In this document: piece by piece, positions 46,608 to 54,513 of the stretch | Layout of the letters: each line of letters opens with the position of its first letter | Numbering within the stretch: the stretch's first letter is position 1 | Assembly: GCA_035631035.1 (NCBI GenBank) | Contig: DASQJL010000108.1 | Location: 1 to 64,000, forward strand | Length of the DNA: 64,000 nucleotides | DNA from: Candidatus Binatia bacterium | Lineage (GTDB): Bacteria; Eisenbacteria; RBG-16-71-46; SZUA-252 | Direction: 5' to 3' | The notes under the pieces: generated by a model | Told to the model about the DNA's origin: nothing | Seen by the model: the letters and a program-made list of their open reading frames with translations, nothing else | Database searches by the model: none | Position numbers and translations under genes: made by a program

Positions 46608-46978
46608 CAGCTCACCTCCACGAGGCCATCGCCCATTGCGGCGCCGAGATTGCGGATGCTCAGGTCCTGTTCGTAGTCCTCATCGAGCAGCAGACGCGTC
46701 TCGGTGATTTGCTCGCCTTCGGGCGTGAAGTCGACGCGGGCAGCGAGGTCGAGGCGCTGCTTGCGCATCTCGTCGACCACGGCTTCCTCCATGACGAGGA
46801 ATGCCTGGCGGGCGCTGAGTTTGGAGAACTGCATGAGCGCGCGTTCAACCGCGCCCCAGTACGCGGCGGCGCGGGACAGGATCAGCCGGCGCCGCTCGGC
46901 GGTTTTGCCGGTGTAGCGTTCCAGCAGCCAGCGCACCAGTTCGCTGATCTGCCGGGTGTCGATACCGGCTAGCTGGCC
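46607..46978 (-). CDS. Tail assembly chaperone, frameshift-translated second part
   Basis: This open frame lacks its own good start and is entered by a -1 frameshift from the first chaperone gene. The sequence after the shift reads GQLAGIDTRQISELVRWLLE, RYTGKTAERRRLILSRAAAY and continues to a stop at 46607, just before the tape measure ATG. The -1 frame is open for a long way upstream as well. Such gpG/gpGT-type pairs guide assembly of tape measure and tube. The shorter independent frame would start at 46936. Confidence 0.8.
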   Translation of the reverse strand, partial: GQLAGIDTRQISELVRWLLERYTGKTAERRRLILSRAAAYWGAVERALMQFSKLSARQAFLVMEEAVVDEMRKQRLDLAARVDFTPEGEQITETRLLLDEDYEQDLSIRNLGAAMGDGLVEVS

Positions 46979-47355
46979 TTCGGGTTCAGCGACACCACAT
47001 TGGACGGCTGACTGTCGGTGCTGACCGGCTTGTCCTTCTCGCCCTTGCCGGTGTAGATGCCCAGCAGCCAGTCCAGGATTTTTCCCACCTGCTCCGAGGC
47101 CAGGATCTGCTCATCGTCGTCGCCGTCGTAGTCGATGGCCGCGACGAACCGCTCCCGGTCGGCCGGAACCAGTACCATCCGGAAGAAGTCCTTGGTGGAC
47201 TCGATGCCGTCGGTGTCTTCGCCGAGCGACATCAGGTACTTGTTCATCTTCTGCCACGGCACGCGCTTGCGGCCGGTGTAGGTCTGGCCGCCGACGGTGA
47301 ACGTGACCTCGCCACGCTGCTCGGCCAGCCAGCTATCAAAATCTTTATAGCTCAA
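46969..47355 (-). CDS. Tail assembly chaperone, first part (gpG-like), 128 aa
   Basis: TTG 47355 follows AAAAGGGG by about nine bases; a longer frame upstream to 47394 has no ribosome site. The protein SYKDFDSWLAEQRGEVTFTV, FFRMVLVPADRERFVAAIDY, DGDDDEQILASEQVGKILDW ends SNVVSLNPKAS. It lies between the major tail protein and tape measure genes, the usual place for this pair. Its last codons overlap the shift site that yields the longer product. Confidence 0.8.
   Translation of the reverse strand: MSYKDFDSWLAEQRGEVTFTVGGQTYTGRKRVPWQKMNKYLMSLGEDTDGIESTKDFFRMVLVPADRERFVAAIDYDGDDDEQILASEQVGKILDWLLGIYTGKGEKDKPVSTDSQPSNVVSLNPKAS
46978..46984 (-). promoter_or_regulatory. Candidate -1 frameshift site (CCCGAAG)
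   Basis: On the minus strand C CCG AAG lies six bases before the TAG of the first chaperone frame. Slipping back one base moves the ribosome into the downstream frame (GGC CAG CTA GCC), which is open to 46607. The heptamer is not the classic A-rich form, but is the only suitable place near the stop. Confidence 0.6.
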
Positions 47356-47460
47356 CGAACATGCCCCTTTTGCTATGTGCCTGATAAGCCTCACGGCGGC
47401 GGTTCAGGCGGGGCTATTTGTTACGCGCGGCCCCGCCAGGCGCGCGGTGGATTCACCGGA

Positions 47461-48054
47461 TCAGGTCTCGTCCGGGTTGAGCGTGTCCGAGCCCATGATC
47501 TTGAGGATCTTGGAGCCGTCGGTCGGCTTCTCCAGCGAGAACGAGCACACGATGAGCTGCTTCTGCGTGCCCTTCTTGTTGTCGATGTTGAGCGACCCGC
47601 CATTGAGGACGCGCCGGAAGATGAAGCGCAGGTCGTTGTTGGTCGGGTCGGGGCTCGCGTCCCAGCCGAGCATCACCCGCTGCTCGGTGCCCAGGTCCGG
47701 CGGCTCGAATGTCCAAGAGGTGCCGTCCCCGAGAATCACGCCGCCGTTGAAGGCGATCTGAAGATTGCGGTAGGTCATTTCCGCCAGCGACACGTCCACC
47801 TTGGCCTCGCGGGAGGTGGGCGTGTAGGCGATCGGCTCCAGCTCCTCGGCGACCTCGACCTTGTCGATGGTGGTCGAGTAAGTGAAGGTGCTACCTGCGT
47901 CGGTGTAGCCGAGCGGCACCCAGCCGACCGTGGCCGGGGCGACCGGCGCGGGCCAAGCGTCGGTCTCCGTGGTCGGCTCGGGCGTGCCGAGCGGCGCGAT
48001 GTAGAGCAGGCCGGGCTTACCGAAGCGCACCGCAGCCGAGTGGAAGTTCGCCAT
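47461..48054 (-). CDS. Major tail (tube) protein, 197 aa
   Basis: ATG 48054 after CGGAGGAAAAG. The protein has the strand pattern of tail tube subunits (SAAVRFGKPGLLYIAPLGTP, TFTYSTTIDKVEVAEELEPI, REAKVDVSLAEMTYRNLQIA, FNGG) and lies between the tail terminator and the chaperone pair, its standard position. It polymerises into the tail tube. A terminator-like hairpin precedes the gene, so it may also be set at a separate level from the head genes. Confidence 0.85.
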   Translation of the reverse strand: MANFHSAAVRFGKPGLLYIAPLGTPEPTTETDAWPAPVAPATVGWVPLGYTDAGSTFTYSTTIDKVEVAEELEPIAYTPTSREAKVDVSLAEMTYRNLQIAFNGGVILGDGTSWTFEPPDLGTEQRVMLGWDASPDPTNNDLRFIFRRVLNGGSLNIDNKKGTQKQLIVCSFSLEKPTDGSKILKIMGSDTLNPDET

Positions 48055-48082
48055 GGTCTTTTCCTCCGGACCTTGGGCATGG

Positions 48083-48111
48083 AAAAGCCCCCGGAACCTG
48101 CTTCCGGGGGC
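48083..48111 (-). terminator. Intrinsic-type hairpin upstream of the major tail gene
   Basis: On the minus strand GCCCCCGGAA pairs perfectly with TTCCGGGGGC around GCAGG, followed by TTTT. It is placed after the tail terminator gene (ends 48129) and before the tail tube gene. It would reduce read-through from the head genes, or stabilise the end of the upstream message. Confidence 0.85.
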
Positions 48112-48128
48112 GAGGGGTTCAGCCGCGG

Positions 48129-48542
48129 TTAGACGGCGCGTACAACCATTCGTGCATCCACGATGTATCGCGGAGTGTCGCTGACGGGATCAGGAAGCCA
48201 CAGCACATTGATGACTTCGGCCGCGTCGAGACGCCCGACCGGTGTGACCACCGCGTCGAGGTAGGCAAGAGATTCGATTTCACTGACCAGCGCGGCGGTG
48301 ATGGCTTTCGCCTGCGGGCGCTGGCTGGCGTAAATGTCGAAGCTGATCCGGGCTTCGTCGGCCGGCACATCGCTGCCGGCCTGCGGCGAGCCGCCGACCC
48401 GCGAGAGGATCACGCTGGGCAGCGGCGTGCCCTTCGGCATCGCCATGTAGATCTTGTTGCTGACCAGGGGCGCGACGGACGTGGTGAGCAGCCAGCTCTT
48501 GACCACATCCTCGGCGTCCACATAGACCCGTGGCAGCGTCAT
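48129..48542 (-). CDS. Tail terminator/completion protein, 137 aa
   Basis: Begins MTLPRVYVDAEDVVKSWLLT and carries SVILSRVGGSPQAGSDVPAD, EARISFDIYASQRPQAKAIT, matching the DUF3168/gpU-like layout of tail terminators. The gene order (connector, HK97 gp10-like, this, major tail) agrees. The protein caps the tail tube where it joins the head. ATG overlaps the previous gene by four bases. Confidence 0.75.
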   Translation of the reverse strand: MTLPRVYVDAEDVVKSWLLTTSVAPLVSNKIYMAMPKGTPLPSVILSRVGGSPQAGSDVPADEARISFDIYASQRPQAKAITAALVSEIESLAYLDAVVTPVGRLDAAEVINVLWLPDPVSDTPRYIVDARMVVRAV

Positions 48543-48856
48543 GACCGCAGCTTTCTGACGGCTTCGATGGCGGGCCGGACGTGGGCGCGCTGGCCGACCC
48601 GTTCGCCCTCGACCTCGCCGTACTGGTTGGCGATGGCGTGGCCGAATTCGACGTAGGACCAGAACGGCGACGACGGGTTGCCGATGGCCGCGCCGTTCTC
48701 GAACTCCTGCGCCTGGTAGCCGGCGGCAAGCCGGCCCGAGCTGCCAGCGAACTTCTTGGCGGCGATCTTCCTGGTCTCGTCGACCACGTGCTCGGCGACG
48801 ACCAGGCAGTGCCGCTTCGCGGCCTCGCCGAAGTGCTCTTCGGGTTCGCCGATCAC
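48539..48856 (-). CDS. HK97 gp10-like neck protein, 105 aa
   Basis: GTG 48856 overlaps the stop of the preceding gene. Helical N-terminus (PEEHFGEAAKRHCLVVAEHV, VDETRKIAAKKFAGSSG) followed by PSSPFWSYVEFGHAIANQYG and a conserved basic end (RAHVRPAIEAVRKLRS), the HK97 gp10 pattern: ...P-x-x-x-Y-x-x-x-x-E-x-G-t...h-v-R-P-a. It belongs to the head-tail interface between connector and tail terminator. Confidence 0.8.
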   Translation of the reverse strand: MIGEPEEHFGEAAKRHCLVVAEHVVDETRKIAAKKFAGSSGRLAAGYQAQEFENGAAIGNPSSPFWSYVEFGHAIANQYGEVEGERVGQRAHVRPAIEAVRKLRS

Positions 48857-49200
48857 GGCAGACCCTCCACCAGACGCAATTGGCCGGTCACGTACTTCAT
48901 GCCGAGTACGGTGCGGTGATCGACCCACACCACCCGGTAGACGGTGCCGTCCGCGGTGTCGCGTACCCACGAGGTGTGGGTCAGCGGCACCTCGTCGCAT
49001 TTGAACCGGCGGTACACGCTGGACTGTTCACCGCCCTGCATGATCTCCGCGCCGCTGACTGCCCGGCTGAGCACGGCGCGCACGTTCGACGAGCTGACGG
49101 TGCGGGTGGCCTCGGTGTCGTCGCCGTAGGGTTCGTCGTCGCTCTGCGCGACATCAAGGTCGAGGACGTCGATCAGGTGGGTGTGAAACGGGATCGGCAT
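48853..49200 (-). CDS. Head-tail connector (stopper-type) protein, 115 aa
   Basis: Mixed beta protein (MPIPFHTHLIDVLDLDVAQS, TRTVSSSNVRAVLSRAVSGA, DGTVYRVVWVDHRTVLGMKY, VTGQLRLVE) of the size and position of the head-closure or stopper protein. The GTGA overlap couples it to the gp10-like gene. It is the first canonical neck gene after the 49.2-54.9 kb block of unusual genes. Confidence 0.65.
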   Translation of the reverse strand: MPIPFHTHLIDVLDLDVAQSDDEPYGDDTEATRTVSSSNVRAVLSRAVSGAEIMQGGEQSSVYRRFKCDEVPLTHTSWVRDTADGTVYRVVWVDHRTVLGMKYVTGQLRLVEGLP

Positions 49201-49218
49201 CGACGTCGGCCCCTCTCG

Positions 49219-51159
49219 CTAGAGCGGCCGAACCACCAGGCCGGCGTTGGGACGGATGACGTAGCGGCTGGACGGGGCTGCATGCGGGCGGATCACGTAG
49301 CCGGTACGGGGACGAACCACGTGGCGGGTCAGCACCCGCAGCGGCGGGGCGATGTCGGATTCGATGGCCGTACCGAGGTTGACCGCGCGCACGCGGCTAA
49401 CCGGGAAAGCGGTGTCGGTCTCGACCGCGACGCCGGGGACAATCAGGCTCAGCCGTACCGGGTGGGCGGTGTCCGTCTCGACCGCGGTGCCGAGGCGCAC
49501 CGTACGGGTACGGGTGACCGGCTGCGCGGCGTCGGTCTCGGTCGCAGCCAGTGGGCTGACGGTCTTGACCGGCCGTACCGGGTTGGCGTGCCCGGTCTCG
49601 ACCGCGGCACCGACGGTCAAAGCGCTGAGCGCGCCGTGCGAGGCCAGAGCCGTCGAAGCCGCCGCGGTGGCCGTGCCGATGGCGCGCCGCCTACCGGCCG
49701 CGGTCGAGGTGATAGTGATCGACGAGCTGGCGCCGGCTCCAAAGGAGTGGCGACGACCGGCCGCCGCCACCATCAGCGTGACCGTGATGCCGTCCGCGGG
49801 ACCGGGCTCGGATGCCCCGCCGTGGCTGGCGATCCGGCTGGCGGCCGTGGTGGCGGCGGTGCCGGCGGCCACCTTCTGGAACGTGGCGTGCCCGGACGCG
49901 GCCAGGTAAACGGTCACCGGGATGGTGTCGAACAAGGCGCCGCCGGCAGCGGCGCCAGTCGAATCGATCGCCACCGAAGTCGGCACGTCGGCCGTACCCG
50001 TCCGGTCAGTGGCGCCCGGCGCGTCGATCGAACCGGCACCGGGCAGGTCCGCAGCGGTGCCGATGCGGCCGGTGAAGCCAGGCAGGCCGATCAGTGCGAA
50101 CGCCGACACCGCGTACGGCGCGCCGGTGGCCTTGGCGCCGGTCCCACTGCCGGTACCGGCGCCGCCCGCGTCGGCGCTGCCGGCGTCGGACTTGGCGCCC
50201 TGCGCGGCGGCCAGGGCGAGGTCGGCCACGTCGGCGCTGCCGGTGCGGCCCTGGGTGCCCTGCGCATCCAGGGTGGCGGTTGCCGGCGCGTCAGCGCTGC
50301 CATCAACCGTCTTGCCGCCGGCAGCCTGGGCACTCGATGTGCTCGCCGCGGCGGCGGGGCCGGTGTGCTCGCCACCACCCTCGGCGGCGAGGTCGGCGGC
50401 GCCAAGCAGGTCGACGCCGCCGCCGGTCGGCGCGGTCTGATTGTCGACGCTGCCGGTCGCCGGCAGGTCGGCGGTGCCGTTTCCGGTGTGCGCGCCGGCA
50501 CCGTCGGCGCTGGCGGTGGTGACCGTGGCGGCGGTGCCGGCGACGGTCTTGGTCCCCGTCGAGGCCGTGCTGGCGCTGGCCGGCTCGTCGACCCCACCGG
50601 TCCGACCCACCGTCGAGGTGGAACCGATGCTCGCCGCGGCCGTGGCGGCACCAGCGCCGCTGTGCCCACCCGCGCCGGCCTGCCCGGCGATGACGTCGGC
50701 GCCGCTGACCTGCCCGCTGCCCACCCCACGGTGCACGCCGGGGTTGACGATGGTCGCGGTGGCCGCGACGTTGACCGCGCCGCCGCGCGGGCCGTGCACG
50801 CCGGTGTCGTCGACCGCGCTGGTGGCCGGGAAGTCGAATGCACCCTCGCCGGCCTTGCCGCCCGTGTCGCCAAGCGTGTTGGACGTGGTGGCGACGGCGG
50901 CGGTGCCGGTGGCGTACCGACCGGCGACCAGCGCGAGGCTGCTCGTGTTGGTGGTGCCAGCCTGGCCGGCGGCGGTCTTGCTGCCCGTGTCGGCGAGCGT
51001 CGTGCTGGCCGGCAGGTCGGCGGTGCCGCTGTAGGCGGCGGCCGACGGCGCGCCGAACAGGTCCGGGTCGACCAGCGCGTCCTGCGGCGCGTAGACCGAC
51101 AGGTCGTTGAGGGCGCGGACCTCGGCGACGGTGAGCAGGCTCGGTGCCGGAGCGGCCAT
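49219..51159 (-). CDS. Ala/Gly/Thr-rich repeat protein with three repeat types, 646 aa
   Basis: Residues about 40-300 consist of degenerate repeats of the form TGxGTADLPATxSVDxTG with ADxPA and GTxTxxG motifs (for example NGTADLPATGSVDNQTAPTG and KTVDGSADAPATATLDAQG). Residues about 535-615 have near-exact 20-residue repeats such as RLGTAVETDTAHPVRLSLIV and LGTAIESDIAPPL, and the C-terminus has short RPxxxYVIRP repeats (RPRTGYVIRPHAAPSSRYVI, RP). No enzymatic domain was seen. It resembles a fibrous surface or decoration protein of the virion. It sits between the neck and the paralogue trio. Function unknown. Confidence 0.65.
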   Translation of the reverse strand: MAAPAPSLLTVAEVRALNDLSVYAPQDALVDPDLFGAPSAAAYSGTADLPASTTLADTGSKTAAGQAGTTNTSSLALVAGRYATGTAAVATTSNTLGDTGGKAGEGAFDFPATSAVDDTGVHGPRGGAVNVAATATIVNPGVHRGVGSGQVSGADVIAGQAGAGGHSGAGAATAAASIGSTSTVGRTGGVDEPASASTASTGTKTVAGTAATVTTASADGAGAHTGNGTADLPATGSVDNQTAPTGGGVDLLGAADLAAEGGGEHTGPAAAASTSSAQAAGGKTVDGSADAPATATLDAQGTQGRTGSADVADLALAAAQGAKSDAGSADAGGAGTGSGTGAKATGAPYAVSAFALIGLPGFTGRIGTAADLPGAGSIDAPGATDRTGTADVPTSVAIDSTGAAAGGALFDTIPVTVYLAASGHATFQKVAAGTAATTAASRIASHGGASEPGPADGITVTLMVAAAGRRHSFGAGASSSITITSTAAGRRRAIGTATAAASTALASHGALSALTVGAAVETGHANPVRPVKTVSPLAATETDAAQPVTRTRTVRLGTAVETDTAHPVRLSLIVPGVAVETDTAFPVSRVRAVNLGTAIESDIAPPLRVLTRHVVRPRTGYVIRPHAAPSSRYVIRPNAGLVVRPL

Positions 51160-51217
51160 GCGGTAGACGCCCCTCCCCGGTAGCGGTGGTCCGGCCGGTC
51201 AGCCTGGAACGCGCGGA

Positions 51218-52003
51218 TCAGGCTTGGAACGCGCGGATCAGGCCGTGCACCTGACGGTTTGCGCCGACGCCGCTGGCGTTATGGACGACATACAGGCACG
51301 GGTCGGGGCCGGCGTTGACGATGCTCGACCAGCCCTGCATGGTGGCCGCCTCGGCGATCGGCGCAAGGCCCGGCACCAGGCAGCGGGCCAAGATGAGGTT
51401 GATCGTGCCGGTGCTGCCGGCGTGGGTGAAGCTGGCGACGGCCTGAATGCCCGTGTCACCGGACGCCAGCGGCAATTGCAGGGTGGGCACGCCGCCGGCA
51501 GTCATGTAGCTGGCACCGGTGCTCGTCGCACCGACCCGGCCGGTGGTGCCGGCCTGGTTCGTGTAGGACGCCAGTTGCACCGACGTGAAGCTCATGCCGC
51601 CCGTGGTGGTGACGAACGCGCACACCGTCGAGTAGTCAGTGACCCGCGCGGGCAGGAGCATCCCGAGGCTGCTCGTCGTGGTGTTGCCGGCGACGGTGCG
51701 GTGGCAGAGCCGGTCCCACAGCGAGATCTCGCCGCCGCTGTCGCCGTTGGCGGCGGTCCACGTGGCGATGTACCAGTTCTTGCCGGCAGCGGCGGTGGCC
51801 AGCGGGATCGCGCCCGTGGTGACGTTGGTGCAAATGGTCGCGGTGGATGGCACCGTGCCGGGTGGCGGGCTGCCGTGGTAGCCCCAGGCGTCCTGGCGGG
51901 CCGGCTCGACGAGCGCCGCGTTGGAGCCCGAGCGTTTCACGACGGCGTACGTAACGCCGCCAGCCAGGCCGGCGATCAGTGCGTCACGGTTGGCTATCGA
52001 CAT
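51218..52003 (-). CDS. Paralogous structural-type protein C, 261 aa
   Basis: Begins MSIANRDALIAGLAGGVTYA and contains ISLWDRLCHRTV, SYTNQAGTTGRVGA, and DTGIQAVASFTHAGSTGTIN. The same blocks (LxDRLxHxG, YTNEAGvxGR, DxGvtSVExLTxxxSTGTAG) occur in the next two genes upstream, so the three arose by duplication. The beta-rich, Cys-poor sequence suggests an exposed virion protein. The paralogues at 52010 and 52828 are closer to each other than to this one. Confidence 0.6.
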   Translation of the reverse strand: MSIANRDALIAGLAGGVTYAVVKRSGSNAALVEPARQDAWGYHGSPPPGTVPSTATICTNVTTGAIPLATAAAGKNWYIATWTAANGDSGGEISLWDRLCHRTVAGNTTTSSLGMLLPARVTDYSTVCAFVTTTGGMSFTSVQLASYTNQAGTTGRVGATSTGASYMTAGGVPTLQLPLASGDTGIQAVASFTHAGSTGTINLILARCLVPGLAPIAEAATMQGWSSIVNAGPDPCLYVVHNASGVGANRQVHGLIRAFQA

Positions 52004-52009
52004 GCGCCG

Positions 52010-52831
52010 TCACCCCTGACAGACCGCGACCTGGCCGACCTCACCGAAACCGCCGTCAAGCATGCCGGCAAGCATCAGGCAGGGGTCTGCGCCGAGGTCG
52101 TAGAGGCCACCGGTGGCCAGGGTGATCTGGTCGCCGGAACTGACGCCGCTGCTGATGACCGCACTAAGCGCGGCCACCGGGCGCATCAGTACCACCGAGA
52201 AGTCCCCGGCGGTGCCGGTCGACCCGGACAGGGTCAGGGTCTCCACGCTGGTCACGCCGAGATCACCGGCTTGCAGGTCGCACGGCCCGTACAGGCTGCC
52301 GGCCATTTGGTTGTTGATGGTGGTGTTGTTCCACAACTTGGCCGTGCGCCCGGACACGCCGGCCTCGTTGGTGTACGAGATGGACACCGTACGGGAGGTC
52401 GACCCGACCGGAGTGTTGATCTCCAGGAATATCTGCACCTGCGTCTTGTCGCTCACGCGCGACGGCAGGCTCAGCCCGACCGTCTGGGCGGTGCTGACCG
52501 TGCCGGACAGGCCGCCCCGATGGGAGAGCCGATCGAACAGGTACAGCGGGCCGCGCGTCTGGGCGGATGTGCGGAAGTTCGTGAAGTTGGCCAGGTAGTT
52601 GCTCTGCCCGGTCCCTGGCGCGGGCACCGCGAACGCCCCCGGCGTCGCGGCACTGCACAGCGTCGGCGTGGTCGGCGTCGCGCCGGCCGCGCCGGGCTGG
52701 CCGGGCATCTTCCACCACGAGGCCAGCAACCCGTTGACCAACGCGCCGCTGAACGACCCGTACTTGGCGTACGCGTAGACCCGCTGCCCGGACAGGGCAT
52801 TGAGCAGATCGTCGCGGCTGGCGATGCTCAC
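52010..52831 (-). CDS. Paralogous structural-type protein B, 273 aa
   Basis: GTG 52831 (SIASRDDLLNALSGQRVYAY) overlaps the upstream gene by four bases. It shares with the other two LYLFDRLSHRGGLSGT, LPSRVSDKTQVQIFLEINTP, SYTNEAGVSGRTAK, LQAGDLGVTSVETLTLSGST and ends PCLMLAGMLDGGFGEVGQVA. Likely a beta-sandwich surface protein. Its precise role in the particle is unknown. Confidence 0.6.
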   Translation of the reverse strand: MSIASRDDLLNALSGQRVYAYAKYGSFSGALVNGLLASWWKMPGQPGAAGATPTTPTLCSAATPGAFAVPAPGTGQSNYLANFTNFRTSAQTRGPLYLFDRLSHRGGLSGTVSTAQTVGLSLPSRVSDKTQVQIFLEINTPVGSTSRTVSISYTNEAGVSGRTAKLWNNTTINNQMAGSLYGPCDLQAGDLGVTSVETLTLSGSTGTAGDFSVVLMRPVAALSAVISSGVSSGDQITLATGGLYDLGADPCLMLAGMLDGGFGEVGQVAVCQG

Positions 52832-53694
52832 CCCTGCACCACCTCCAGATAACCGCCGACCGGGCCGGCGAGCTGGCCGGGCACCATGAAGAACAGGCAC
52901 GGGTCCGCGCCCAGATCGGGCAGCCCGGTCTCCGCCCAGCCCAAGCGCACGGGGCCGGTCTGGTTGGACCCGGGCAGCGGGCACACGCCGACCAGTCGGG
53001 CCAGGGTGACACCGAAGTTGCCGGCGGTGCCGGTGCTCGTGGTGAACGTCAGGGTTTCCACGCTGGTGACTCCGTAGTCGCCGGCTTGCAGGTTGAACGG
53101 CCCCCAGATCGTGCCGACCGGCGAAGAACCACTGCCCGGCAGCGCCGCCCCGGTGGCGAGTGTGGCGGTGCGCCCGGCGACACCCGCCTCGTTGGTGTAG
53201 CTCGCGGAAACCGCCGTGCTCGTGGACCCACCGGCGACGTAGATCTCCAGGAAGATCTGCACCTGCCGCTTGTCGGACACCCGCGACGGCAGGCCGGCGG
53301 TAACGGTCTGCGCGTTGCCGGCACTGGTGGAGCTGAGGCCGCCCATCTGCGCGAGCCGGTCATACACCAGCAACTGCGAGCCCATCGCCTGGGCCGTGCC
53401 CGACGAAAACTCGTAGGACTGCACGTTGATCCCGGACAGATACCAGGTCGCGCCGGCGGCTGCGGTCGGCACCGGCGCGGCGCTGACCGACTGGCTGCTC
53501 ATCGTGACGCCGGGTGCGACACCGGCACCGCCTGCTTGGGGCGGTATCCCGGCCGCCGTCGAGTTCGCCCACGACGAATGGTTGCGCATGTACTGCGCGG
53601 TCTGGCTCGGGACGGCGGTCAGGTTCTTGTAGAACGGCAGGATCTTCCGGTTGGCCAGCGCCGCCACAAGCTGCGACCGGGTCGTGATTGCCAC
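52828..53694 (-). CDS. Paralogous structural-type protein A, 288 aa
   Basis: Begins MAITTRSQLVAALANRKILP and shares LVYDRLAQMGGLSS, LPSRVSDKRQVQIFLEIYVA, SYTNEAGVAGRTAT, LQAGDYGVTSVETLTFTTST with genes B and C. The RVSDK(T/R)QVQIFLEI segment is the best conserved part. It probably forms capsid or neck decoration. First member of the trio in transcription order. Confidence 0.6.
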   Translation of the reverse strand: MAITTRSQLVAALANRKILPFYKNLTAVPSQTAQYMRNHSSWANSTAAGIPPQAGGAGVAPGVTMSSQSVSAAPVPTAAAGATWYLSGINVQSYEFSSGTAQAMGSQLLVYDRLAQMGGLSSTSAGNAQTVTAGLPSRVSDKRQVQIFLEIYVAGGSTSTAVSASYTNEAGVAGRTATLATGAALPGSGSSPVGTIWGPFNLQAGDYGVTSVETLTFTTSTGTAGNFGVTLARLVGVCPLPGSNQTGPVRLGWAETGLPDLGADPCLFFMVPGQLAGPVGGYLEVVQG

Positions 53695-53707
53695 CGCGCG
53701 TCCCCGA

Positions 53708-54061
53708 TCAGGTGATGGTGATGGTCAGCGCTGTCAGGTTGTAGGTACCCTGCCCGCCGTAGGTTTCCGTGGCGGAGAGTGCCGCGCCGCCGTAGAACGT
53801 GCCGCCGGTGGCCGTCGACCACAGTCCGATGTAGCTGATCGAGGTGGAAGCGGGCACGTCAAAGGTGACGCCGCCGGAGATGGCGGCGACGCCGCCCGAG
53901 GCCGTCGACCAGGCAACCGCCTTGCGGGCGTATGCAGGCGTACCGCCGGTGACCTCGTTAGTGCCGGTGGTACCCGGATCGGCGGTGTGCAAGCTGACGT
54001 AGCCGACGTTGGAAGCGACGCCGTTTGCCGCCGCATTGCGACCACTGTTGTTCAATGCCAT
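53708..54061 (-). CDS. Paralogous small structural-type protein, 117 aa (copy 2)
   Basis: MALNNSGRNAAANGVASNVG, YVSLHTADPGTTGTNEVTGG, TPAYARKAVAWSTASGGVAA, and GQGTYNLTALTITIT. About half of the positions match the gene at 54134, so the two form a tandem pair. The sequence is a small all-beta unit rich in Gly, Thr and Ala, fitting a capsid decoration or fibre piece. ATG after GAGGGG. Confidence 0.65.
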   Translation of the reverse strand: MALNNSGRNAAANGVASNVGYVSLHTADPGTTGTNEVTGGTPAYARKAVAWSTASGGVAAISGGVTFDVPASTSISYIGLWSTATGGTFYGGAALSATETYGGQGTYNLTALTITIT

Positions 54062-54133
54062 GACGGCTTACCCCTCGCGGCTCGGTGTGTCGTGTGGTTG
54101 CGTGTTGTTTTCACGGCCCGCATCCCCTCCGGG

Positions 54134-54490
54134 TCACGGTGAAGTCACAGTGACGGTCAGGCTGGTCAACGTGTACGTGCCCTGCCCGGTGAAGGTTTCC
54201 GGCGCGGACAGTTGCGCCGCGCCCTCGTAGGTGCCCGCATTGGGCGCGTTCCACAGGCCGACGTAGGCGACCGTCGTACCGGGCGGCACATTGAACGTGA
54301 CCGGGCCGTTCAGCGAGGCAACACCGTTGGTTTCCGTCCAGGTGATCGGCTGCCGGGCATAAGCCGGCGTACCGCCGGTGATCTCGTTCGCCCCCGTCAT
54401 CGCGGGATCGGCGGTATGCAGGGACGCGAAGGTGATGGCGCCGCCGACACCGGTCGCGGCGGCGTTGCGGCCGGCAACGGTTAGTGCCAT
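54134..54490 (-). CDS. Paralogous small structural-type protein, 118 aa (copy 1)
   Basis: ATG 54490 follows GGAAGGG by nine bases; a TTG start at 54499 is less likely. The protein MALTVAGRNAAATGVGGAIT, FASLHTADPAMTGANEITGG, TPAYARQPITWTETNGV, GQGTYTLTSLTVTVTSP is the twin of the gene at 53708 (shared SLHTADPxxTGxNExTGGTPAYAR). Likely decoration or fibre protein of the virion. Confidence 0.65.
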   Translation of the reverse strand: MALTVAGRNAAATGVGGAITFASLHTADPAMTGANEITGGTPAYARQPITWTETNGVASLNGPVTFNVPPGTTVAYVGLWNAPNAGTYEGAAQLSAPETFTGQGTYTLTSLTVTVTSP

Positions 54491-54513
54491 GGGGCTCAAC
54501 CCTTCCGGTGCTT

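Noticed and set aside
48880-51183. A 767-codon plus-strand frame opposite the repeat protein
   Set aside because: It mirrors the repeats of the minus-strand gene, has a Gly/Arg-rich sequence and no initiation signal. The minus-strand gene has normal neighbours and spacing.
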